From an uncultured Spirochaetaceae bacterium (GTDB taxonomy: Bacteria > Spirochaetota > Spirochaetia > Sphaerochaetales > Sphaerochaetaceae), in NCBI GenBank assembly GCA_944389145.1, contig CALXLH010000023.1, positions 1 through 64,000 of the forward strand: a DNA stretch of 64,000 nucleotides, read 5' to 3'. The notes under the pieces are model-generated. The model was not told the DNA's origin, made no database searches, and saw only the letters and a list, made by a program, of their open reading frames with translations. This document shows positions 17,441 to 26,351 of this stretch, in pieces (position 1 is the first letter of the stretch; the number at the start of each line of letters is the position of its first letter). Position numbers and translations under genes: made by a program.

Positions 17441-17661
17441 TCAGCTTCCATATCGACGACCTGCCCGCCGGCCGCGGTCTCAAGGATAGCCTGCAGGTCA
17501 ACGGCATTCCCCTGCTCGAAGAGATACTCATAGACACTCTTCGCCCATGGCACTCCGATCTGCACGCCATTCTGCATCGATTTCTCGGTGAGGTCCTGAA
17601 GATAGGACAGGCCGATATTGCCAAGATCTATCTCAAAGGAATCGATGTTCTTCTCATCCAT
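17437..17661 (-). CDS. Small conserved-looking protein coupled to tsaD, function unknown
   Basis: A start at the ATG 17661 is chosen because GGAGGGG lies eight bases upstream. The longer reading from 17715 has no such site. The 74-residue product (MDEKNIDSFEIDLGNIGLS...) is acidic, without membrane segments or a known motif. It ends in an ATGA overlap with tsaD, so the two are probably co-translated. I do not recognise the family. Confidence 0.72.
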   Translation of the reverse strand: MDEKNIDSFEIDLGNIGLSYLQDLTEKSMQNGVQIGVPWAKSVYEYLFEQGNAVDLQAILETAAGGQVVDMEAE

Positions 17662-17758
17662 GCTCAAGCCCCTCCTAGTATCCTTACGAAAGAAGATAAT
17701 CACCACTGGTAGCATAAGTCAACAAGAATCTACGCTACCCATGCCTTTTTCACTGACT

Positions 17759-17785
17759 AAAAAAGCTCCCTCTGCAGAAGGAGCC
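17759..17785 (-). terminator. Terminator of tRNA-Thr
   Basis: On the minus strand a stem GCTCCTTCTG/CAGAGGGAGC (one G-T pair, tight loop) is followed by six T, three bases after the tRNA. Confidence 0.85.
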
Positions 17786-17787
17786 TC

Positions 17788-17859
17788 AGCCAAAGATGGG
17801 AGTCGAACCCGCGACCTGCTCATTACGAGTGAGCTGCTCTACCACTGAGCTACTTTGGC
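17788..17859 (-). tRNA. tRNA-Thr (anticodon CGT)
   Basis: Acceptor GCCAAAG/CTTTGGC. Anticodon stem GCTCA/TGAGC encloses CTCGTAA (anticodon CGT). The D arm has GCTCAGTGGTAGAGC and the T loop TTCGACT. CCA is not encoded. Confidence 0.94.
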
Positions 17860-17869
17860 GTACTGGGAG

Positions 17870-17898
17870 AGTATAGCTAATCAAAACATGAGATGCAA
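17870..17898 (-). promoter_or_regulatory. Promoter of tRNA-Thr
   Basis: Minus-strand TTGCAT (17893-17898) and TATACT (17870-17875) are exactly 17 bases apart, placing the start just upstream of the tRNA. Confidence 0.72.
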
Positions 17899-18004
17899 GT
17901 ACCTTTTGAGGTTTATTCTCCTGATCGGCGAATCATGTCTCTGATTTCCTGATAAAAAGCAAGAACTAAAGGAGAAAGGCATGTTCCATGCACAAAGTCA
18001 TATA

Positions 18005-18043
18005 CACAATCGTGTTGTTCATTATATCACAATCGTGTATCTT
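18005..18043 (+). promoter_or_regulatory. Promoter with two operator-like repeats for the Phd/PIN module
   Basis: CACAATCGTGT occurs twice in direct orientation (18005-18015 and 18028-18038), 23 bp apart or about two helical turns. Each copy is itself an imperfect palindrome (ACAC...GTGT). They flank and overlap a promoter TTGTTC (18015-18020) - 17 bases - TATCTT (18038-18043). This is the expected layout for autorepression by a Phd-type antitoxin. Confidence 0.65.
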
Positions 18044-18060
18044 ATTTATGGAGGAATGTC

Positions 18061-18333
18061 ATGGAATTCTATTCTGCAAGAGAACTCAGAACCAATATGA
18101 AATCAATCTGGAAAGAGCTTTCAGAAGACAATGATGTCGTCATAACGAACAATGGGAAACCATGTGCCCTGATGGTGGGAATCCCGGAAGGACGGTTTGA
18201 GGAGACCGTACGAGCCCTCAGGCAGGCCAAGGCGATAGCCGCAATGGACAGGATGAGGAGAAAGGCGGAAAAGGACGGCTTCATGTCTGACCAGGAGATT
18301 GATGAAGCAGTAAAAGAAGCGAGGAAAGCGTGA
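18061..18333 (+). CDS. Antitoxin of the Phd/YefM family
   Basis: This 90-residue protein starts MEFYSARELRTNMKSIWKEL and contains DDVVITNNGKPCALMVGIP-like residues typical of the Phd/YefM DNA-binding domain. A Glu/Lys/Arg-rich C-terminal tail would wrap the toxin. It should bind the operators upstream and neutralise the PIN toxin. GGAGGA is five bases before the ATG. The toxin start (GTG) overlaps its stop by four bases. Confidence 0.88.
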   Translation: MEFYSARELRTNMKSIWKELSEDNDVVITNNGKPCALMVGIPEGRFEETVRALRQAKAIAAMDRMRRKAEKDGFMSDQEIDEAVKEARKA

Positions 18334-18722
18334 ACGTCGTCATTGATACGAATGTGCTGGTATCGGCAATGTTGTCACCTGGACGGAAGGCTTACGGAAT
18401 AATTCAATCTGTCATTTTCGGCGATTTCCAATTGATATACGACTTCAGGATCATGGACGAGTATGTCCAGATGCTGCATTATGGGAAATTCGGTTTCGAT
18501 GAGGATGACATCGCTGATTTCCTGTCACCAATAAGGGAGCACGGCCTCCAGATAGCGGTGCCTCCGATGAAAGATGTGGCATTCAGCGATGAATCAGACA
18601 GGAAGTTCTTCGAGGTTGCGAAGGCTTCTGGAGCCGTCCTAGTAACCGGGAATATGAAGCATTTCCCTAAAGATCCGATAGTCATGAGCGTATCTGACTT
18701 CTATGAAAGGTTCCTCAATTGA
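18330..18722 (+). CDS. PIN-domain toxin (ribonuclease)
   Basis: The 130-residue protein starts at a GTG in a GTGA overlap with the antitoxin. PIN-domain acidic residues are visible: Asp6 (VIDTNVLVSAM), Glu44 (MDEYVQML), Asp87/Asp90 (DESDRKFFEVA), then LVTGN. It fits the PIN_3 group of putative toxins, which cleave RNA with divalent metal. It forms a complete toxin-antitoxin operon just downstream of tRNA-Thr, a common entry point for accessory DNA. Confidence 0.88.
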   Translation: MNVVIDTNVLVSAMLSPGRKAYGIIQSVIFGDFQLIYDFRIMDEYVQMLHYGKFGFDEDDIADFLSPIREHGLQIAVPPMKDVAFSDESDRKFFEVAKASGAVLVTGNMKHFPKDPIVMSVSDFYERFLN

Positions 18723-18734
18723 GGAAACAGCGCA

Positions 18735-18960
18735 AATCCATACCGCATCCTGGGACAACGTATAGTCTTGGTCGATGACCTTGAGGTTGTTGCATCAGAG
18801 CACGTTCACAAACTGGCATAGGTGTTGTAGCTTATATCGGGATCCCCGCTGAGGTTGAGATGTTCCAGCGGATCCAGGTCCTCCAGCGTCAATGGCGTAA
18901 ATAGTTCTCTAAGAGGTCACGGACCTCAAGACGGGTCCTCGCATCTTCTCTGAACTCAAA
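18735..18960 (-). pseudogene. Decayed leucine-rich-repeat gene remnant
   Basis: Minus-strand translation in more than one frame gives fragments that look like leucine-rich repeats: PLTLEDLDPLEHLNLSG, followed by DPDISYN, and, after a frameshift and a stop codon, CNNLKVIDQDYTLSQ. A further fragment (DARTRLEVRDLLENYLRH then stop) lies upstream in a third reading. No intact start or frame spans the region. It appears to be the wreck of a repeat-containing surface or internal protein, lying between the toxin-antitoxin pair and the surface operon. Confidence 0.45.
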
Positions 18961-18969
18961 AAACGTGCA

Positions 18970-19545
18970 TCAGATGATTGCAAGCATTACCCCTAATCCT
19001 CTGTATTCGTTATACGAAGGAAATATTGGAATCTGATAATAGATTCCGATTGCCATGTTGTAATGCCGCGCGAATTGGAATTCCGTAACTACCTTCGGCC
19101 TAAGCATCAGCCCATTATGCGCAAGGAATATTCCTGCAGCAGGATCTTGAGGTATCTCCGCATATTGCATGAAATATCCTATATCCAATCCAAGATATGT
19201 ACGCGTACGCCACACCTGCATGAATTTCCAAGAGAAAGTAATACCTGGCTCGATCGAAAACTCGAGGGAAGCCGCTCCTCCCTGCCCTCCTAACGGACTG
19301 AGATAATAGTCTCCGATAGCATAGATTTCGAATTTGAAGGAATCGGTCTTTATGCCAAGATCGATTCCTCCTCCAACCGCGAGGGAGTTGCTCCTGACCA
19401 TGCTCACGCGGCCAAATAGGTCATATGTAAACTCCGGCTTCTCTGGCGGCATTTCCCACCATTCAAGCTCACTGGCAGATCCTTCAGCTGCGCTGACCGG
19501 CATTATGGAGAGGCAAAGCGCAATCAAGACAATAAGGAATCTCAT
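18970..19545 (-). CDS. Small outer-membrane beta-barrel-like protein
   Basis: The 191-residue product has a signal peptide (MRFLIVLIALCLSIMPVSAA). The rest is made of alternating hydrophobic/polar strands with many Tyr and Gly (FEIYAIGDYYLSPLGG, TYLGLDIGYFMQYAEI, NMAIGIYYQIPIFPS), ending GVMLAII. This suggests an 8-strand-type barrel of the outer membrane. It is the last gene of a four-gene operon and overlaps the preceding lipoprotein gene by four bases. Family and function are unknown. Confidence 0.72.
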   Translation of the reverse strand: MRFLIVLIALCLSIMPVSAAEGSASELEWWEMPPEKPEFTYDLFGRVSMVRSNSLAVGGGIDLGIKTDSFKFEIYAIGDYYLSPLGGQGGAASLEFSIEPGITFSWKFMQVWRTRTYLGLDIGYFMQYAEIPQDPAAGIFLAHNGLMLRPKVVTEFQFARHYNMAIGIYYQIPIFPSYNEYRGLGVMLAII

Positions 19546-20153
19546 ACGCCCTCCTCCTCTGATGCATCAGCATCCGAAGAATCAGGATCTTCTGATTCTC
19601 CAGGATCTTCAGAAGGCTCTTCCGTATCCTCTCCTGGATCCTCGGTATCTTCATCGCTTCCTCCAGAAATCTCATCAGGGAGGATGGATTGTATCGAATC
19701 AAGCTTATCTGCAGATCCAATATACTCGAACTCAAAGTTCTTTGAGCTATCATCGGCGTCAGTGACAAGCGTCAAGGAAACAGGCCCTGAATTCCTATCG
19801 CATGTCCAATCAAAGAGGAATGTATTCTGTCCTTCTTTCATGACTAAACCACTTATAGCATCAGGAATCTCTCCATCAGGTACTGTAAATACAATGGATC
19901 CGTCAGCTGATATGAAATCATAGGAATGCAAGGATATATCGTATGTACCATCAATCCTGACCTGATACTGGCTACTCGATGAGATAAGCTCCACATATAT
20001 GAACGTACCATCCGCCTTAAGCGCAAGGGCACCATTATCAAGGACAGGATTCGAGTAAGCTGGCATGGCATAAGAGCCAATCACTGGATTTGGTATTGAT
20101 TGATTACAACCGATTAAAAGCAATATCGGAAATGCAAGAAAAATCCTTCTCAT
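19542..20153 (-). CDS. Lipoprotein with acidic repetitive tail
   Basis: A lipoprotein signal (MRRIFLAFPILLLIGC) is followed by a beta-rich domain of about 140 residues (ADGTFIYVELISSSSQYQVRI, ...). A low-complexity Asp/Glu/Pro/Ser/Gly tail of about 40 residues ends the protein, with repeated EDPGED/EEPSEDPGE blocks. The tail may be a flexible or metal-binding spacer. It starts one base from the end of the upstream fibronectin-repeat lipoprotein and overlaps the barrel gene by four bases (ATGA), so the whole set is one operon. Function is unknown. Confidence 0.75.
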   Translation of the reverse strand: MRRIFLAFPILLLIGCNQSIPNPVIGSYAMPAYSNPVLDNGALALKADGTFIYVELISSSSQYQVRIDGTYDISLHSYDFISADGSIVFTVPDGEIPDAISGLVMKEGQNTFLFDWTCDRNSGPVSLTLVTDADDSSKNFEFEYIGSADKLDSIQSILPDEISGGSDEDTEDPGEDTEEPSEDPGESEDPDSSDADASEEEGV

Positions 20154-22430
20154 TCATAACCCCAGATTATTCGGATCTACATCCTCAGCGGCTCTTCCAG
20201 TCTGCGTAACAGTATAAGTACCTACAAATTCCTGACTTCTTACACTTATGTTCTCAAAGCCGATTGAGGCAGGATACCACCCGGTTATCGTGATAGCTCC
20301 TGTGCAGGATCCCGTTCCATTATAATCGACATCCATAACATAGCTTCCATTTATCTTCATGAAAGAAGTCTCTCCAAAGTCCTTATACTGGAACGTAATA
20401 TGACCTCCGATTCCTGCAATTGATGCAGAATATCCAATCGTACCGCCGTCTCCCTGTATACTATCCTGACTGATGACTGCCCCATTTGTCAGGCTTCCTG
20501 GGCCAGCTTCATTCACCTTAGAATAAATACTGCTATCCTTCCATCGCTGATTCAACCCAGATGATCCCGGATACTGCGTAAGCAAGGCCGTGTCAATATA
20601 TTCCCATGGCTTCAGGCAATAGACCTGCATAGCCTGGATAAGCTTAGCTCCTGTCAATGCGCTATAACCGGAATCTATCTTGCTCCACTCGCCTTCCCTG
20701 CCTATCTTATCGACTCCTTGTATGGCGATCCAGCACTGCCTGCCAAAATCAGGGGTATACAGATCGTTGAGTATGGCCATATCCTCACCATTGGCATATT
20801 CAGAGAACGTCGCGGTCTTTTCGATATATCCTTCAGTGTCTATGCTGGACGGCTCCGTCGTCCAGATCCTGACATTGTAATAGTCAACACGGTTATCGAT
20901 CTTCATCGTTGCCGCAACGGGATACAGACCTCCAGATGCAGTCATTCCAGAGGTAAAAAGATTATCTGACACATTATAGCTATCAGGAGCATCAGGCCGG
21001 CCGAAGCTTATGACCTCATAACCACCTAGCTCAGTATCGCAAAGATATGCGCTTAACTGCGAACCATTCCATGTAGCAACGGTGAAGTATTCATAAGATG
21101 TCGTCCCACCGCTTATAGAACGCGTGGCAGAAGAGTATTCAAACTCTACGGTCCTGTCAGATTCAGAGACAGGAATCTCAAGGAGATTAGCCCATGTGCC
21201 GCTAGCAGCATCTGATCTTCCATATACGACATACTTCCAATCAGAATGTCCCTCATCCGATGCGCCAAGCGCATCGACTATCGTGAATGTGAATCTGCTT
21301 GGGTTCTGAAGGATATTCACAGATGCTGGATCTACCGTAGGCGGAGAAAGCAGGAATCCTGAGGCAATCGATGGATCTCCATTCGCCGTAACGCCATTTA
21401 CCTCTCCTATCGCCCTTACGCTATATGAATACTCTACTCCAGGCTTTAGGTTCGATGTATCGACATAGCTCATCCGCCCTCCGGATTCAGCAGGTTGATC
21501 ATTACCAGCCACAGTGGAATAAATCCTTCGTTCTGATTCACCGTCGGAATAGCGATAGATTTCCCAATCAAAGGCCTTAGAAGGATCGTCATCAGGATAC
21601 ATAGCTTCCCAGGAGAGGGTTATCGAAGTTAAGGAATCACCTCTTGATGCTGTGAAATCAACAGGAGCCGAAGGCGCACCAGGAATACGGGTATATCCTA
21701 CTCGTCTTGAGCCGGGCTCACTGCTTTCCCCAGAATAGGATACAGAAACAATCCTGAAGAATATCGACTGACCGTAATACTGCGTATCAGGGTAGAAATC
21801 AAAGGTATTCGTATTCCAGGAAATAATATAATCATCGGCATCAAGGGAAGTAGGCGTAGCCGTATTCCAGTCACCATCATATCCGGTAGTACTCCACTGG
21901 ATCCTATATCCGCGGATATTCTCGAGAGGAGACCACTGAAGCCTTATGTACTCCTCTGATTCACCCTGAGTAGCGGTAAGATCAGATGGGGCGGCAAGCA
22001 GCCAGCCGAATGTGATATCAGAGAAAGAGCCGACCAAGTCAACGATAGAGAAACTTCTGGCTCTTACGCGATAAGCATATACCTTTCCCACCTCTACATC
22101 ATTATCCGTATATGACGTTCCTGTAGGCGCATCTGCAAGCCTTTCCCATTCCAGTGATTCCTCATCCACTTCGGTTGATCCAGCCTCTGCCCTGTATACC
22201 TCGTAATAGTCAGCGCCATTAACGCCGTTCCAGCTTATGATTATCCGAGAGGAGTTAGACGCCTTCGTCGCAAATACCGCAGTTGGAGCCGTACCTGTGA
22301 AATCAAGGCTTGATGATGTTTCTCCAGTCCCTGTTCCATAATCAACAGAGCTATCATCCCAGATGGAAAGATTGCAGGATGAGAATAAAACGATGAAAAA
22401 AGATATTAGAATAAGACTTACCTGCTTCAT
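20154..22430 (-). CDS. Large lipoprotein with fibronectin-III-like repeats (758 aa)
   Basis: It has a lipoprotein signal (MKQVSLILISFFIVLFSSC). About four to five fibronectin-III-like units then follow, seen as repeated A-P-x-x-x-x-A-T/S-x(8-12)-I-x-L-x-W then a Y-x-V/I-x-R/W strand (for example near APTAVFATKASNSSRIIISW, APSDLTATQGESEEYIRLQW and APVDFTASRGDSLTSITLSW). The last about 180 residues form a different domain ending in GTYTVTQTGRAAED, which resembles the end of the adjacent 1245-residue protein. It is probably exported and surface-exposed or periplasmic, in adhesion or carbohydrate binding. That role is inference; no catalytic motif is visible. Confidence 0.8.
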   Translation of the reverse strand: MKQVSLILISFFIVLFSSCNLSIWDDSSVDYGTGTGETSSSLDFTGTAPTAVFATKASNSSRIIISWNGVNGADYYEVYRAEAGSTEVDEESLEWERLADAPTGTSYTDNDVEVGKVYAYRVRARSFSIVDLVGSFSDITFGWLLAAPSDLTATQGESEEYIRLQWSPLENIRGYRIQWSTTGYDGDWNTATPTSLDADDYIISWNTNTFDFYPDTQYYGQSIFFRIVSVSYSGESSEPGSRRVGYTRIPGAPSAPVDFTASRGDSLTSITLSWEAMYPDDDPSKAFDWEIYRYSDGESERRIYSTVAGNDQPAESGGRMSYVDTSNLKPGVEYSYSVRAIGEVNGVTANGDPSIASGFLLSPPTVDPASVNILQNPSRFTFTIVDALGASDEGHSDWKYVVYGRSDAASGTWANLLEIPVSESDRTVEFEYSSATRSISGGTTSYEYFTVATWNGSQLSAYLCDTELGGYEVISFGRPDAPDSYNVSDNLFTSGMTASGGLYPVAATMKIDNRVDYYNVRIWTTEPSSIDTEGYIEKTATFSEYANGEDMAILNDLYTPDFGRQCWIAIQGVDKIGREGEWSKIDSGYSALTGAKLIQAMQVYCLKPWEYIDTALLTQYPGSSGLNQRWKDSSIYSKVNEAGPGSLTNGAVISQDSIQGDGGTIGYSASIAGIGGHITFQYKDFGETSFMKINGSYVMDVDYNGTGSCTGAITITGWYPASIGFENISVRSQEFVGTYTVTQTGRAAEDVDPNNLGL

Positions 22431-22433
22431 ATC

Positions 22434-25400
22434 TCACCTGCTAGGACTGATGAATGGTCGAATTATATCTTCACGATCCACAATCGATTCGGCAGCTTTT
22501 CCATCAATGGTGATAGTGTATACACCTTTATCTGTACCAAATGTGCCATAATTATCACCATTGAATTCTTTGGTATAATCACTGAAAAGGGGGAAAATAT
22601 TCTTATAATTTATTTCTGCATTATAGTAACGATTATCGGTCATAGAAACATTTATTGTACCATTTCCATTATAACCAATTAAAATAAGATAATCAGTGCT
22701 TATTGTTGATCCATCACTCCCCTCATCAACATCAAACTGAATGTTTGATGTTGTGGAAAGTGATATGGCATTATTAAATCCAGTATATCCAGTTAATGTG
22801 AGATAATTTTCTGAAGGATTATAGTCCATTTGAAAACCATCTGAATGCAAATGGATTTTTACAGTCTCATCATAATAAGAAAGATCTCTAGTGTCACCAG
22901 TTAGTCCCGCATATAAAAACCAATCGCTATAAAGATCTCCATCAGCATCACCTAAGGGTGACTGTAACATTTGATTAACAAAAACGATATACTCTTCCGC
23001 CTTCAGCTCTCGTGTCACCTCTGTATCATTGCTTACAGGATTGGTTTCCTTGTTTTCGCTATCAATAGCTGTGATCGAATTAGTGAAAGTAAGTGAATCC
23101 TTCATCGTTCCATGGGTGTTAGGATCATTGTATGTGTAGATACCATCGCTGTAGCCAAGATAGCCTGGCTGACTGCTGTCCTTTATGTCCCAGCCATCAT
23201 CCGAATGGACATCTGTGATATCAAGCTCAACGCCTACTCCGCCATCAATGGAATTGTGCAACATATACCTTGTCGCACCCTTAACGGCAGGCCATGTCAT
23301 TCTGATGTACGGCTGGTATTTCCCATCTGTTTCGACGGTCTCAACGGTTAGCGAAGATGGTGCAACGAGGGAGTATCCAAGATTAGCATCCTCAGATTCA
23401 CCGAAGACATTTTCTGTCTTCCTAAATCCGTTCTGATAAAGGGATTCATCACTTCCCTTTACGGATTGGACACTATAGTAATAATCCTTGGATCCAGTAA
23501 TTGCTGCATTATCGGTAAATGTTGTTCCAGTAACCTGTTTTTCTACAAAGGTACCATCAATAATCAGGTTCCCATCAGATCCTTTGGTATAGCGCTGGAT
23601 GTTATATGAAGTTGCATGAGGATTGCTATTCCATGTAATCCTGATAGCATCGATCAGTCCACCTTTTGTTGCCTGTATATTTGCAGGAGGTCCGAAAAGG
23701 GATCCTTCGACTTCATTTATCTTTCCCAGAAGATTTGTCTCTGCATCGGTATCAGAGGTCTGTTCTTTTACAGGAAGAACCTTGTAGTAATACGTTGCAG
23801 ATAATGGTTCAGGATTCGCTTCAGAAGGACTCATTGAAGCAATAGCAGTATCTTCATATTCAAGCTCGCCGCTCATCCCTGATGTGACATTGATCTGCCC
23901 TTCAAGCTTATTGAACTTCTCATTCGAATTAGGCTCGGACCTGTAAATAAGATAATGGCCTGTGCCGTTCACATGATTCCATTTCAGGGTAATCGTATCT
24001 GGGCTCTCGGCTAACGTCGCAGTAAGATTCATACCTGCAATACCGAAGACGCATCCCTGATCAACATCAGATTCAATATATGCATCAGAGTCTGTCTTGA
24101 TCTGCTCCTTATTGTATGCACGGACCTTGAAGTCATAGACCGTTCCATTCGTATCATCACCAGCAGATGAAATCTCACCTGAATTTGATGTAGAGGTTGA
24201 CACCTTCTTCCAAGCATCATCGCCCTCTTCAAGTCCCTTCTGATATACTTCGTATTCGATGTTTTCCGAGGTCTTTCCTTTCCAGCTGAAAGCTATCTTA
24301 TCAACATAATCACCATCAGAGGCAGAGAAGGATTCGGGCTTTGTCAGAACTCCGCCCTTGACCTGTTCAGGAAGATTCTGTGTCAAGGAATCCGTTGTTG
24401 ATGATGTTCTGGTGCATGATATCCTATAGCTTAATTCCTTATCAGCATCCAGCATCACATACCGCTTATTACCATCTTCCTTAACATCATTGAGAGCAGA
24501 GCCTGTACCATTGTCTATGGAAACAGAGAAAGAGTATGTAGCATCTGTATCCTGCAAGGCGCTATCGCTCATCTCCCATTCCAGTCTTACGACTCCAATG
24601 TAATCCGTTGTGGCAGTCAGTGATCCTTCCTTGATGAATTCAGTATCGATCTTCGTTCCGAGAGAGACGAAATCATTATCTGTTCCTGATACTGAATTCG
24701 AAACTGTGAACGAATTGACTTCTTCACCGTTGAATACCTGAATGAGCGTAAATCTATATTCGTGATAATCCCCATCAGTATTTTCCAAGGTAAGGGTATC
24801 AGAATAGCTCGCTGATGCAACATCCCTCGTAGAATATGATGTATTACCTGACAGCTGATCCCAATCGCTTATCGAGATCTTCCAGCTAACGCCATCTTCA
24901 GCTTCCGGGGGATTATAATTCCAGCTTATTTCAATGGTTGCTGATTCGGTAGATTGTCCGGACACCTTGAATACAACGTTCTCAGGGATCCATAGCTTCC
25001 AGCCAGCATCAGAAACGACCTTATCCTTATCATCAGTCCCTTCATAGATTACTGCCCCATCTGCATTTCCATAGCCATTGGTGATCCTATACTGATACTT
25101 GGTATTGTCTTCCACCGACGTGTCTATCCAGGTAAATGATGTGCCATTCCCTGATACACCAGCGGTAGCATTATTCTCACCAAGCAGTACGACCGACCAA
25201 TCAGATGTTCCGGCAATGCATCTCTCCACCTTGAAGGCATTTGTAACATTAGTAAGATTGGCAGGCTTTCTTGGGGCAATCCATGTCACCTCAATTCCAT
25301 CTGCAAGGGTTCCGTGTGATGCCGCTACGCTAGTTATCGGCTGAGGATTAAGCGTTGAATCCGTCAAAACCGGATAATCAATGCTATACGGAGTATTTAT

Positions 25401-26171
25401 TACTGCGCTTTCCCCTTTTGCTCCTTCATACACATTCATCTCAATGCGGAAATAAACAGTAGAATCAACTCCGAATGCATACTCGTCAGTTGAAAGCGAG
25501 ATCGAAAAATCCGTGATATCAGACTTTGCGGTCTTCCAGTCAGGGGACTGTGTAGGATCTCTATACAATATAGAGAAATCATATTCATAAAGGGATTTAT
25601 TCTGTTCAAGTATGGAAAAGATATTCGGAACACTCCAATAAAGCATTACCTCATTTGCATTGGCTATTCCAGAGATATCTATGCTGTTCCTGGATGTAAG
25701 TGTTCCACCCTCTACGAACTCGCTTGGCTCTGAATACAGCAGACCCAAAGAAGAGGTCGCATCAGATGGATTGCGAACAGCGATCACGGAGAATACATAT
25801 CCCTTATTTCCTGACTGATTGAATGAATACTCAGTCGTACCGGAAGAAAGGCTTTGCACAAGTGAAAAGCCTCTTTGCTGAAGATCCGAAATCGAGGATA
25901 AGGACTCTCCATCATCCTCTATCGTTCCATATTTCGTATTCTCTATTCTCCATACCTGATAACTCGTTGCATTCTCAACAGGATCCCAGGAAACAGTAAT
26001 CGATCCTTCATAACCATTACTCGCCTTTACATTCTCTGGCGCATTAGGAGCCCCGTTTGGATTATATTCCTCCATTGGATCCATCGGAGGAGAGGCTGGA
26101 CAGGATATGAAAACAGTAGCCGCGAAAACAGTAAGAACGAAAAGGCAGATATATGTATGAAGCCGCTTCAT
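22434..26171 (-). CDS. Very large lipoprotein with about nine fibronectin-III-like repeats (1245 aa)
   Basis: It starts MKRLHTYICLFVLTVFAATV and has lipobox VFISC. At least seven and perhaps nine fibronectin-III-like units follow, each with a P-x-N/S-x-x-A-S-x-G start and an I-x-V/I-S/T-W strand (APENVKASNGYEGSITVSW; KPESFSASDGDYVDKIAFSW; PPANIQATKGGLIDAIRITW). A C-terminal domain of about 190 residues starts at EEYIVFVNQML and ends GVYTITIDGKAAES, similar to the neighbouring 758-residue protein. The gene is visibly more AT-rich than the core genes around the region. It is first in its operon, behind the palindromic promoter at 26243-26308. Function is unknown. Confidence 0.8.
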   Translation of the reverse strand: MKRLHTYICLFVLTVFAATVFISCPASPPMDPMEEYNPNGAPNAPENVKASNGYEGSITVSWDPVENATSYQVWRIENTKYGTIEDDGESLSSISDLQQRGFSLVQSLSSGTTEYSFNQSGNKGYVFSVIAVRNPSDATSSLGLLYSEPSEFVEGGTLTSRNSIDISGIANANEVMLYWSVPNIFSILEQNKSLYEYDFSILYRDPTQSPDWKTAKSDITDFSISLSTDEYAFGVDSTVYFRIEMNVYEGAKGESAVINTPYSIDYPVLTDSTLNPQPITSVAASHGTLADGIEVTWIAPRKPANLTNVTNAFKVERCIAGTSDWSVVLLGENNATAGVSGNGTSFTWIDTSVEDNTKYQYRITNGYGNADGAVIYEGTDDKDKVVSDAGWKLWIPENVVFKVSGQSTESATIEISWNYNPPEAEDGVSWKISISDWDQLSGNTSYSTRDVASASYSDTLTLENTDGDYHEYRFTLIQVFNGEEVNSFTVSNSVSGTDNDFVSLGTKIDTEFIKEGSLTATTDYIGVVRLEWEMSDSALQDTDATYSFSVSIDNGTGSALNDVKEDGNKRYVMLDADKELSYRISCTRTSSTTDSLTQNLPEQVKGGVLTKPESFSASDGDYVDKIAFSWKGKTSENIEYEVYQKGLEEGDDAWKKVSTSTSNSGEISSAGDDTNGTVYDFKVRAYNKEQIKTDSDAYIESDVDQGCVFGIAGMNLTATLAESPDTITLKWNHVNGTGHYLIYRSEPNSNEKFNKLEGQINVTSGMSGELEYEDTAIASMSPSEANPEPLSATYYYKVLPVKEQTSDTDAETNLLGKINEVEGSLFGPPANIQATKGGLIDAIRITWNSNPHATSYNIQRYTKGSDGNLIIDGTFVEKQVTGTTFTDNAAITGSKDYYYSVQSVKGSDESLYQNGFRKTENVFGESEDANLGYSLVAPSSLTVETVETDGKYQPYIRMTWPAVKGATRYMLHNSIDGGVGVELDITDVHSDDGWDIKDSSQPGYLGYSDGIYTYNDPNTHGTMKDSLTFTNSITAIDSENKETNPVSNDTEVTRELKAEEYIVFVNQMLQSPLGDADGDLYSDWFLYAGLTGDTRDLSYYDETVKIHLHSDGFQMDYNPSENYLTLTGYTGFNNAISLSTTSNIQFDVDEGSDGSTISTDYLILIGYNGNGTINVSMTDNRYYNAEINYKNIFPLFSDYTKEFNGDNYGTFGTDKGVYTITIDGKAAESIVDREDIIRPFISPSR

Positions 26172-26213
26172 GCAACCTCCGTAAAGTCAAGTAAACAAAC
26201 ACTGTGTTGGAAG

Positions 26214-26246
26214 AAAAAAGACACTTCCATCAACTTTGTTGGAAAG
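26214..26246 (-). terminator. Hairpin with T-run between the two surface operons
   Basis: On the minus strand CTTTCCAAC-AAA-GTTGATGGAAG (one bulge) is followed by TGTCTTTTTT. It would end readthrough from the 29.3-26.4 kb operon. The -10 box of the next promoter lies inside the upstream arm, so transcripts starting there would lack a full hairpin and escape termination. Confidence 0.55.
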
Positions 26247-26308
26247 TATCATAAATAACATATAATAGCAAGTTATCGAACAAAAAACTGCATTTCTGTT
26301 CGATAACT
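26243..26308 (-). promoter_or_regulatory. Palindrome-promoter element, copy 1
   Basis: AGTTATCGAACA (26271-26282) and TGTTCGATAACT (26297-26308) form a perfect 12-bp inverted repeat with a 14-base spacer. On the minus strand it touches TTGCTA (26266-26271), followed after 17 bases by TACTTT (26243-26248). The same arrangement occurs upstream of the lipoprotein gene at 29342. A dimeric activator or repressor bound next to the -35 is the simplest reading. Confidence 0.7.
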
Positions 26309-26351
26309 CCAGAACATAATCAGGCAAATGTCTAAAAATATCCAAAAGCTC

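Noticed and set aside
26214-26246. Attenuator in the leader of the 1245-residue lipoprotein gene
   Set aside because: The -10 box of the promoter lies within the upstream hairpin arm, so RNA from that promoter would lack the full hairpin. A terminator for upstream readthrough fits better.
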